A DNA stretch of 64,000 nucleotides from Marthasterias glacialis (lineage: Eukaryota; Echinodermata; Asteroidea; Forcipulatida; Asteriidae): positions 12,428,397 to 12,492,396 of the forward strand of contig OU452219.1 in assembly GCA_911728455.2 (NCBI GenBank), in the 5' to 3' direction. The position numbers and the translations under genes are program-made. This document shows, piece by piece, positions 12,211 through 22,800 of this stretch (positions within the stretch are counted from its first letter, which is position 1; every line of letters begins with the position of its first letter). The notes beneath the pieces are model-generated. The model saw only the letters and a list, made by a program, of their open reading frames with translations. It ran no database searches and was not told the DNA's origin.

Positions 12211-12625
12211 ACAATCGGTGATGTATTGTGCCAGCGATCGGTGATTGGGCGTGCAATCGGTGATTGGGCGTGCAATCGGTGATTGGGCGTGCAATCGGTG
12301 ATTGGGCGTGCAATCGGTGATGCATCTTCACGATCGGTGGTGAACTTTTGCTATCGGTGATGCATATTCACAATCGATGATGTGCTTGCGTCATTGGGGA
12401 AACACACTCATGATCGGTGATGTTTTTTTTTGGGGGGGGATGGGTGGTGACTTTTTACGATTGGGGGTGGACGTTTGTGATCGGTGGACTTTTGTGATCG
12501 GTAACTTTGCGATCGATGGTGGACTTTTGCGATCGGTGATCAACTTTGCCATCGGTAATGGACTTCTGCAATCGGTGAAGGACTTTAGCGATCGGTGATC
12601 AATTTTGCAATTGTTGGATCCAGTG
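12211..12625. repeat. minisatellite: 19-bp core array and degenerate ATCGGTGAT units
   Basis: A core of about four near-identical 19-bp units (CAATCGGTGATTGGGCGTG) lies at about 12234-12310. It is followed by many degenerate units of the type GATCGGTGATGGACTTTTGC up to about 12625. The apparent ORF over it is a translated repeat. Confidence 0.88.
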
Positions 12626-13084
12626 ATCGGAAACCTTGATTACATACAAATGGGCAGGCCTAACCTAAATTAATAAATATTGCTTATGTTTAAATATCAA
12701 TATAAATGTGTGTAAAGCATCAGCTCACCGAACAAGCTCCACCCCACCCCAAAGAGAAAGAAATAAAAATTGAATTTGATTTTGATTTTATGTGATACCC
12801 CCAATGTTTGTTCCAGCCCATTATTGGATCCTTTTGTTGGGGCTCCAGGGGCCACACGCAGCACGGGATCCCCGGGTAGACACCCATACCTAAATAATTG
12901 CCACAATAATGTTTCTTTACTCGGATTGGTTCTTTGATGTTAGACCTTCTCTATGGTTTGACCATAAAACGTCTGACCGTTTTAGACTGATATACAATTA
13001 CAATGACAATGGCCTCGCTGTGAGCCATCTATTAAAGGGGCAATACAGTTTTTTTTCAATTACTATTTATTTAATTCTATGACG

Positions 13085-13640
13085 CAATGTATATAAATTT
13101 GATGTATCGAGTTGAATGATAACAAGTATAACGTTGGATGTTTTGGTCGCCCGCAGATAATAATTATGCGTGGTTCTAACACTCGCTCGTTGTTTATAGC
13201 GTTGCTGCTACTGCTGTTGTTGATGATGATTCGTTCTTGCAGTTATTATGAATTTTTAAAAATTGCCTCCGCAAAGCAAGGAACTAGCCTACGTAGAAAA
13301 CGCACACCTTCATCCCAAAAAGACGTTAAAAACGTTTTGTAAAAACAAAAACAAAAAACATTTTTGCTGTTGATTTGGCCTTTTTGTCCCAGTCTCAAAA
13401 CACGCCTGCATCAGTAGACGATATTGCTACTAAACACTCTGTGAGATATTTTGTCAATTACTTGCAAGTTATTGTAATTATGAGGGAATGCATGTGTTAA
13501 TTACATTAAACATATGCCAAAGAGAAGATCAAATGAAACTGGTTCAAAATCTTCAGTTTCTTAGTGATTGTCAGCTTTTATATTTTGCCAAAGAAACCAC
13601 ACCGAAATTTACAATCAGGGGAACCCTATATTTAAGTAAA
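13085..13640. repeat. segment paralogous to the ADH B-C intergenic region
   Basis: Sequence such as ACTCGCTCGTTGTTTATAG, GTTGCTGCTACTGCTGTTG and CTTCAG...TGCC(G/A)AAGAAA recurs in the same order at about 26150-26540, downstream of ADH copy B. It marks this block as part of the same segmental duplication. No ORF is conserved between the two versions. Confidence 0.65.
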
Positions 13641-13722
13641 CATATCTGGTATTACATCAATATTAATGAGACTATAGCATAATTGACGAAATGGTGAAGC
13701 CGTAGACGAAAGAAACAAAAAT

Positions 13723-14354
13723 GTCATTGTCCTGGATCACGAACCGGTTCCAAAGGCCCCTGATACCGGGGCGGTTGTGAAGGTAAATCCAGAAGTACAG
13801 TTAACTTTAACTTTGCTGTTCTTTTGTACAGACGACCAATTAAATCCAAGTTCTGACCTCACAGTCCAACTGGGTATTGTTTTGTATGGCAGCAAATTTC
13901 CAGTGAAAAAGTGTTACCAATTCAAACGTGTTCCCGTCGTATCCGTCTTGCGTAGGTTTGTACATTACTTTTACATGTACGTTGCCGTTTGTCAGAAACC
14001 AGTTTCATTTAATTGTTATGTTTACTCCCTTTTTTATACTCCTTTTGCAATAATGAACACGAGATTTTGAAAAACATTTTTAAAGATGCATAATAACATT
14101 ATAATCTTAGTATGCCATGACTGAGATTAATGATGGCCTGCTCACTATACTAAACACTGTAGCAGGGTTTATTATACAATCATGATAATTTAGTGACTTT
14201 CAAAAGCTTGATATTAATGATTGCTTAATCCAGATTTCCTACTCTGGAATGTGCCACTCTGACGTACATTTCTGGGAAGGAGGCTACGCCCTTAGCAATG
14301 GCAAAATGATACGATTTGATGAGAGGCCAGGCTACAAGTACCCTTATGTACCAG
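13723..14354 (+). pseudogene. zinc alcohol dehydrogenase copy A, truncated to exons 1-2
   Basis: The exon 1 remnant (13723-13782) encodes VIVLDHEPVPKAPDTGAVVK with its donor intact, but the first ~12 codons and the ATG of copies B and C are gone; upstream in that frame a TGA precedes any ATG. Exon 2 (14234-14354) is intact and encodes the catalytic-zinc segment SGMCHSDVHFWEGGY. Homology to the following intron continues to about 15020 and then ends; no exons 3-8 follow before copy B. The conserved promoter block of copies B and C is also missing. Copy A therefore appears dead, although exon 2 could still be used in a chimeric transcript with copy B. Confidence 0.85.
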
Positions 14355-15179
14355 GTAAAAACTCATCATATTGTTCTACGTGATAGAGTAAACCCTCTGG
14401 TGGTTCTCAGTAAAAAAAAAAAAAAAAAATCCACACTACCGTGTTATTTTACAAAATAGGCCTTTATAAGCAAGGTGGAAAGGTTTGTAGTATTGCTACA
14501 TTAGGTTCTCAATGCACTGTTATTAACACTTGGAATTAGTTGATGTTTACTGTTCCATCATACTTTTTCCATCACAACTTAAGAATCATCCAAACTATAT
14601 AAGCATGCATGGGCCCCATGGGGGATCAAACTCCCCTGCCCCCCCATCCCAAACTCCCCTCTGGTTAAACCTCTGCCAAAACATACATGACCTCTTACAT
14701 CGCAGTTTCAAACTTCCTGCAAATGGAATTATTACTTTGGTCGGTCATTTTTGGGGGTAAGCTCTTATTGTGGGAACACCATTTTGATGCAAAATGACCA
14801 CAAAGATAGACAAAGATTTGGTAAAAAAAATAATTATGAGTAAGGCATGGAATACTATTTCACAATGAACAGCAAATTCAATTGGTTTTCCAGAAATCGT
14901 AGTCGATATCTGGTAAACAGAATGTCGTTTACAGATATAATGTAAGAACCGCACACATAATGGCCATTGAACGCCCCCTTCTGTATTATCTTTGGTCTAT
15001 CAATACATGAAAAGGTCAATGGTTTCGCGTGACTGAACGCAGACACGAGTTATCGTATAAGCCAACCGTAACAGCAAAGATTATAGAGCGCCGAATTGAG
15101 AGTTATAGTTGGGGCGCCCCAGCTATAGTTCTGATCGCCCATGCAGCAGAGCTCTACACGAAAGCGGAGCCGGTGTCGC

Positions 15180-15700
15180 ATGCAATTGTGTCCTCTATGC
15201 AATACTATCCAGCGGACATTATTGCATATGCAATACCGTCTGCCGGACGATTTTGCATATGCAATCGTGTCCGCCCGGACGCTGCTGCATAATGCAATTG
15301 CGTCCGCCCGGACACATTTGCATATGCAATCGTGTCCGCCACCGTGCAAAACGGTCCTCGAAGCCTATGTTCAAATATTCGGCGAAAACAAGCCCCAGGC
15401 ACGGCGGGCCCGTGGAAATTTTGCTTGTCCATGGCACCCCCGGGTTATGTTTATAAATATGTCAACAGATTTAAAACAGAAGAAAAAATAAAGCGCTGAA
15501 ACCGTTGCAGTAAGCTGCAATCATAATACGTGAATATTCATGCGGCACATGTGCGTACATACGTTCAGTGCATGCACGCTTGCTGATGCACAATGTACAT
15601 GTACGTCGGACGGTTTTGCATAGCCCAGGTCGCGATTGCATATGCAAAAGTGTCCGGAGCGGACAGTATTGCATGGCGGACACAATTGCATCTGACACCG
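15180..15700. repeat. repeats with TTGCATATGCAA palindromes and GTCCGCCCGGAC
   Basis: About ten motifs of the type TTGCATATGCAATCGTGTCCG, many cut shorter, lie in both orientations at 15180-15350 and again at 15605-15690. GCATATGC and GTCCGCCCGGAC are themselves near-palindromes. The block begins shortly after homology to copy A ends. The overlapping short ORFs are translations of the repeat. Confidence 0.75.
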
Positions 15701-16084
15701 GCGCCAAAGGCGAGAGGTTTGGAAAAGGCCCTTTGGTTGGTAGTTAGTAATATCAGTCCGCTGGGCCGCTAACTCATCAGAATTAATTATGTACAGAACA
15801 TGTGGGTTACAAGTGTCTTTTTAGAGGGTTCTGACGGCGGATACTATTATAACAGGTGACGTTTTCAGTTTCCAAAGTTCGGATTTAATTTCTCTCGGAA
15901 ACCAAAATTTGAATTCGTCTCAAATGTTATCAAGTACTAAAATAAAGTGGTCTTAATAACTTCATATTTTTGTATTTTTTTTTAATTCTTGTCCATTTCG
16001 TAAAAAAAAATGACAAAAATGAACATTGTCATTATTAACACTTTCAGTATTGTGTTGCCGTTTGTGCAAACATATCACATTTTG

Positions 16085-16247
16085 TGTGTGTGTGTGCCCT
16101 TACACTCACCAACTTACGGGGCACTTTACACAATGGAACAATGCTACCCCACAAGGTTTTCTTTGTTCTAGTGCTACCCCACAAGGGAATTCTTTAGAAA
16201 AGGGACAATAAGTTGAACAATGAAGTACCCCGCAACTGGCCATGTGT

Positions 16248-16294
<47 letters not shown>

Positions 16295-16313
16295 TGCGCG
16301 GGGGGGGGGGGGG
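16085..16313. repeat. imperfect foldback, (TG)n microsatellite and poly-G
   Basis: CCCTTACACTCACCAACTTA near 16098 pairs imperfectly with the TGTGTAAGGG end near 16250. A direct repeat GTGCTACCCCACAAGG lies inside. About 20 TG units follow at 16252-16291, then a G run at 16301-16313. Confidence 0.75.
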
Positions 16314-16325
16314 GTGGCATTGCAA

Positions 16326-16810
16326 ATTTGAATCCTGTCGACAACTTCACTAAGCCAACACACGGAGCAGCGCGCAATAAAATCAAGGGTTGCTCTATCA
16401 TTCCTAAAAGGCGCGTAATACTCGGTGGATGGTACGGTATCTTGTTGGTAAAATTGATGGGGTTTTGGAGCTTGTAACGAATGTTCACGTTTAATACATA
16501 CGGACTGTAAAGGGGTGACCCTGTGACAAAGGCCCCCTGGAAAAACAGTTGATTTGTAGCCCACACCTCGAGTGGCTTACTGGTCTTGTGTGTCTGGCGA
16601 CTTCTATAAATATATATATAAATATAAAAAAATACCATTCATTTACATTCCGGCTCCAACACGCCACCACTTTACCAACAGGATACACGACAACGAGGTC
16701 GAACTTTGGAAAAGTACCAAAGTATACTTTTGGCTAGTATCTTATTAGAACTTTGGAATGTACGTGAGTAGTTACTGAGCAGCAGGCAAGCATCACTTTC
16801 CGACATCAAC
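16326..16810 (+). promoter_or_regulatory. promoter/5' UTR block of ADH copy B
   Basis: About 480 bp directly upstream of the ATG are conserved with the block before copy C (27540-28060), including GTCGACAACTTCAC, CTCGGTGGATGGTACGGTAT, CCCACACCTCGAGTGGCTTA and the pre-ATG AGCATCACTTTCCGACATC. A TATA-like tract CTATAAATATATATATAAA lies at 16604-16622, about 200 bp before the ATG. The transcription start is inferred only. Copy A lacks this block. Confidence 0.65.
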
Positions 16811-19800
16811 ATGAGGTGTGTACGTGTGGACGTGCCTGGCGAGCCGCTCGTGGTCCTGGATCACGAACCGATTCCAAAGGCCCCTGATACTGGTGCGGTT
16901 GTGAAGGTAAATCCAAGAAAACAGTTAACTTAATCCAAGTTCTAACCTCACAGCCCAACTGGGTATTATTTTGTATGGAAGCAAATTTCCACTGAAATAT
17001 TGACGTCTGAAGTGTTACCAATTCAAACGATATCATCGTAGTACATTGTACGTCGTGCGTAGGTAGTTTGTCCATTACTGTTACATGTATGTTGCCGTTT
17101 GTCAGCAACCAGTTTCTGCTCATTTGTTATGTTTACTTGCTTTTTTACTCCTTTTACGATAATGAAAATGAGATTTTGAAAAACATTTTTAAAGATGCAT
17201 AATAACATTATAAGTTTAGTATGCCCTGACTGAGATTAATGATGGCATGCTTACTATACTAAACACTGTAGCAGGGTTTATTATACAATCATGATAATTT
17301 AGTGACTTTCAAAAGCTTAATATTAATGATTGTTTAATCCAGATTTCCTACTCTGGAATGTGCCACTCTGACGTACATTTTTGGGAAGGAGGCTACGCCC
17401 TTAGCAATGGCAAAATGGTACGATTTGAGGACAGGCCGGGCTTTAAGTACCCTTGTGCACCAGGTAAAAACTCGTCATCTTGTGCTACGTGATTAGTGTG
17501 TGGAGAGTAACCCTCTGGTGGTTCTCAACTTGTTTTACAAAACAGACCTTAATAAGCAAGGTGGAACGGGTTGTAGTATTGCTACACTATATGTTCTCAC
17601 TGCACTGTTATTTAACACTTAGATTTAGTTGATGTATAAATGTTCCATCACAAGTTAAGAATCATCAAAACTATAAGTATGGGCTCCATGGGGTGTCAAA
17701 CTCCCCTGCCCCCATTCCAAACTCCCTCTGGTTAAAGGCATTGCATACGTTTGGTAATGACTCTGAACATTTTTGGCAATAAAAACTTACTTGGTAAGAA
17801 GTACAGCAGCTTTGGATAGTATAATGCATTTTGAGAAACGTTTCACTTCGAAGTACTGCAGTTAAGGAGAAATATATCACTTTTTATCACCCAAAAATTT
17901 GAATCTGAGAAGCGTTATGGCCGTAACGCTTCTCAGAATGTGTATTCCAATGACGGATACTTCTTCTGCGTGAACACAACCGCTCCAAATTCTTGGTGAT
18001 ATCTCAAAAACGCTGCCACCTTTTGAAATGAAATTTACACAGGTTAGTTTTATGGTATATATCTACAATTATATAGCATTAAGGCAAACGTACGGTTCAA
18101 AAAACCAAAGGTATACTTTGCCTTTAAGGCTCTGCCAAAATATGACCTCTTACATTGCAGTTTCAAATCCTGCGAATGGAATTGTTACTTTGTTTGGTTA
18201 TTTTGTGGGGAAGCTCTTATTGTGGGACCACCACATGGTGGGTTAGGCTGTGGATTGATGCAAAATTACCACAAAGATAGACAAAGATTTGGCACAAAAA
18301 TAATTATGAGTAAGGCATGAAATACTATTTCACAATGAACAGCAAAATCAATTGGTTTTCCTAATTGCTATTGTGTAAGAACCGCACACAAAATAGCTGT
18401 TAACTGAACGTCCCTTTTATCGTATCTTTCGACTGTCAGTTCCTGAACAGATCAACAGCGGACAGGTCATTGGTTTCGCGTGACTGAATGCAGATCGGAG
18501 TTTAAAAAATCCGATTCCACAGCGACTTCGGCCGTGGTTGCTGGCTATAACGACAGCATTAAAGAATAGGGGTGTCCCACAACCAATGATAAATGCTAAA
18601 TATGGAGTCATAAAGCCGTCTGTTGCTTTTTTTATACACCTCTAAACTCCCTGTTGTTCGACTTCATATTTAAAGATAATTGATATATCCTGAGTAACAC
18701 AACTTGACTACTAGACTGATTACTCCTTACGTGTTGTATTCACCCAACAACATAATGGCATGCATAACTGGTCAACTAGGTACACATTCATGGTTTTAAA
18801 GCTTTGTATCTCAGGCTGTAGTCATGGACCTTGAAGTGTGACTTCAAAAGTTTGTGGTATCTTTGGAGCTGCATGTTCCTGTATATGACAATGGATATAA
18901 CTGGACAATATATAGTCAGTTTGTGCCCCTGGATGGCTGGAGGGTTACATGACCTGACAAGGCTGTTGAATTATCAAGAAGGGAGAGGGTACAGACAGTA
19001 ATGAAATCTTGATTTATATCGAGTTGACCACTGCTGACTCAGCCAAGGGTTTTAAAAGTAAAGCTTTTTTTTGGAACAAGTTGCGAACAATTTTTAAGGG
19101 TATTTGTCTAGACTAATTTGGTATGTTGACAAAAGTTAGTTTTTGTTTTAAAATAAATTTTTTGTGGAAGTTATCCGTCACGAGTCTTAACAAGGTCTAG
19201 GGCTATTTAAAAACAAAAGGGGGAAGGTGCGAAGTAGGGAGGAGGAGAGGTTTGATTATTGGTTCTATCTCAACTAAAACCGAAACAAGCAATGTGCACA
19301 ACCTTTCAAATCCTGTTTCCCTTTTTTTTAGGGCATGAAATCTGTGGAGTTGTGTTCTCATTTGGTAAGAACGCCACCAACGACGATGGTTTGAAGATTG
19401 GAGACGCAGTGGTAGTGTATCCCTGGATCTACTGCAACTCATGCCGCGTGTGTGTTAACGGATACAACAACTCCTGTGACTGCGATGACGTCCCACCTTG
19501 CTACCTTGGACTGACACAAGATGGCGGGTAAAATCCCCCCTCCACCCCCCCCAAAAAAAATAATAATAATAAAATAATATAAATTGTGAAGTTTTAACTC
19601 AAAAGGAACTTTTTCATGTAATCTATGTAAACGTAGGTAGGCAAATAACTAGTTCATATAAATTCCATTTCTGATTCCAATAAAAGAATGTCATCTAATT
19701 TTTTTCTCAGGCCTTATGGGGAACATTAAACACTAAAATGCTGTCTGGTGCGTCTATATAACAAACAAAATACATCATAAATTAAAACACTTTCAATTTA

Positions 19801-22800
19801 TTCAGCAAAATTAAGGCCGTGTCCAAATTGGCACTGAGCTCTGGCTGTGGCGGCTGCGGCTGTTGTTGAGTGTGTTTGACTGTATACATGTAATCTTGTT
19901 GGTCCAAAACATTCCTGTTGTATAGTCTCCCCACTGGTCACGTTAGTCTGGTTCCCTGACCAAAAATTCCCTGACGACTCTTGATAAAAATCTTAGGTCA
20001 GGCATCATCCGAAGCTAAACCACAGATTATGACCAACATGTAAATATTAATTACTTGTCACCAACGGTGGACGATGTCATTGGATAAAAAACGGAGCGCT
20101 GACGACGGGCTTTGTTTACTTTAAAAAAAAACCTGGGATAATCAGTTTGTGAAAATGTTACAAATATATTCACATATAGTGTTGAATTTGTTGGGGAAAA
20201 AAGGAAAAACGATCATGGGATGTGTCTGCTAAATTTTTGAATTTTTATCAAAAGAAATGTCCGTCCATCAACGACACTGTCCGAATGTTGACGACAATGA
20301 GTTCGGAGCATTTCGGACATTTTCGGAAAAGGAGAAATCCTCCTTTTTTGTCACGTGACATTTGGGTGATACCTGACCCTAAAATTGACAAAGAATAGTC
20401 GGAGATTTTTTGGGGTCTGGGAACCAGAACACCATCGCGCCAGACACACTGTCCGCTTTCACCACGAACTGCCGCCAATAGAGGGGGCTCTCTCAAAACG
20501 TTCCCCGTTTGGAAATCTCGGAAACTCGGGGGGGGGGCAATAAAACGCATAAACTCTGAAAAGAAAATATCCAAGACCTTCGCTCCAAGTTCAGTGCTCC
20601 AAGTCTGAAATCAAACTGAAATATATAGTGCCCTTTGTGGTCGGCATGATCCAGTTTAGCTAATAATACTAACAAAATCGAAGGTCTTATCCTCATTTTG
20701 ATTTTACATTACATTGCTATTGCAAACAGACTGTGCTTTTGTTAAGTGCTCTTTTTAAAGTCCACATTCTGTTCTTTTCCTAATGTGATTTCTTAGTTTT
20801 GCTGACTATGTTGCCGTGCCTGACGTAAAGTACCTTGTCACTATTCCGACGTCCATTCCTCTACCTATAGCTAGCCAACTTCCATGCAGTGGCCTGACGG
20901 CGTTTAATGCCGCGAGTGAAGGCGTAGAGTTTGTTAAAACAACTATAGAAATCAAAGGTAATCGATGGTTAATCCGCTACAGTAGTGAGCTGTGCCCTAG
21001 AATGACTATTGACTGAATAGAGAAGAAAGAGACACAAACTAAAACCGTAACTCCTTTTCTAACACAGACTATAAGTGGATCTTGTAAAGTATTTATGCAC
21101 GTGCATAATATCAACATGTTTAATGGACACTCGAGTAATACTTGATAACGAATACACTCATTATGAAGTATTGCCGAATCCAATGAAGGCCTATCTACCA
21201 CAACGTTCTAAAGACCACGGTGTTGCTTTGATGGAAGTTTTTTACTTTTCTGTATTTTCTTCCAGGCAACTGTTGTGTTCTGATTTTTGGAGCCGGTGGC
21301 CTCGGCCAATGGGGAGTTCGTCTCGCCAGGGCCCTCTACCCACCGGAAACTCAGATCATATGTGCTGATATCAAGGTACACTGTACAAGAATACACAAAG
21401 CTGCAAACCAACATTCTGCTTGAATCACCCCATCCATTATTGAAAACAAAAATTACAGGATTTGGGCTACTCCCCTTTTATGCCAGTTAAAAAAGAATTA
21501 AGTCTGCGTAATGGTCAAGTAAACATTAAAATGGGAAATTACAAGTTTCATGACCAAATAAAAAAAGAGAGTCCCTTCATGACCACACCTCAAAATGAGC
21601 TTTCCTCTTTCTTGTTGCAGCAAGAGTCTTTAGATGCAGTTACCAATGACGTCAAGAGCGTTGTTCCCCTCGTTCTTCCACGGGACCAGACTACTGAGGA
21701 AACCGTCCAACAAGTTAAAACCACCTCAATCAGTGGACAGGGAGTCGACCTCGTCTTGGATTTTGTGGGACTTACCTCAACTTTCAGTGTCGCAAAGAAA
21801 TCCCTGAGAGCGGTATGGCAAGGAAATTATTCAGCTTTGTTTATGTTGTTTTAATCTCCATACATTATTTCGGTAAAAACGTGATAATGGATGTCATCAA
21901 ACTGAAGGAAAATTAATAAGCGTAAACATTTTTTCGTTTACCTGGCTGATAATTGTACCAAAACACACATCGTCATCAACTTGTACTGAAAAGGAATTCG
22001 TGGATGTATTTTTGCTTGTCCCGGGCTCGATTTCATAACAGATTGGTCTGAACGGTGAAAAAATGGGATAGGTAAAGCTGACAGTGCAGTGTTTGTACTT
22101 TGAACACTGAAGAAAAACAAAACGGGCAAAAATAGTGAAAACCCGTGCACACTTTTCAGCATGTAAACACATTGACCTTAATATCGATTGTTTACAACCG
22201 AAATTAAATTGGGATCTTAAAATTATATTTTTCTCAACTTTGACACAGCGGCGTACCGTAACTAGGGTAAAATTTTAGGGGAACACAAGAGGGTGCACTG
22301 TTTCTCCTTAGAGGGCACTCTTTGCCAAATAAAACGGTAGTTTCCGTTTGTATTTTTCCTAAACAAATACCCTCAGCACTCTTGTTATGATGTGTACTAT
22401 TCTTATCAAACAATCTGACACGGAGGTCAACAATACATTGTCCATTTGTAAATTAGAACAAAATAGTTTTAAAAACATTGAAATTACCACAACCAATCTT
22501 ATAAAATGCAATAATTTTTTTAATTCAGGGAATTTTAAACTCAGAACTTCATATTTCAAATGGAGGGGGCACCCACAGGGCACGGACTTCAGTTGGGGAG
22601 GGCGGCATGTGCCCCCGTGCCCCCCTTAGTTACGCCACTGCTTTGACAGTATTTCAGACAGTGTGGAAGATTGGTACTGGTATGAACTTCATAATGAATA
22701 ATGAGTAAGCTGTCAGACTGGTACTAATACAAATGGATACCAATCATTGTACCTTGTAGTTGATAAGCAAAGTGTGGTGTCACAATAGCAATCACCATGG

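Noticed and set aside
16106..16638. ~150-residue minus-strand ORFs across 16.1-16.6 kb
   Set aside because: They run through a TG microsatellite and poly-G and are not conserved in the paralogous block before ADH copy C.
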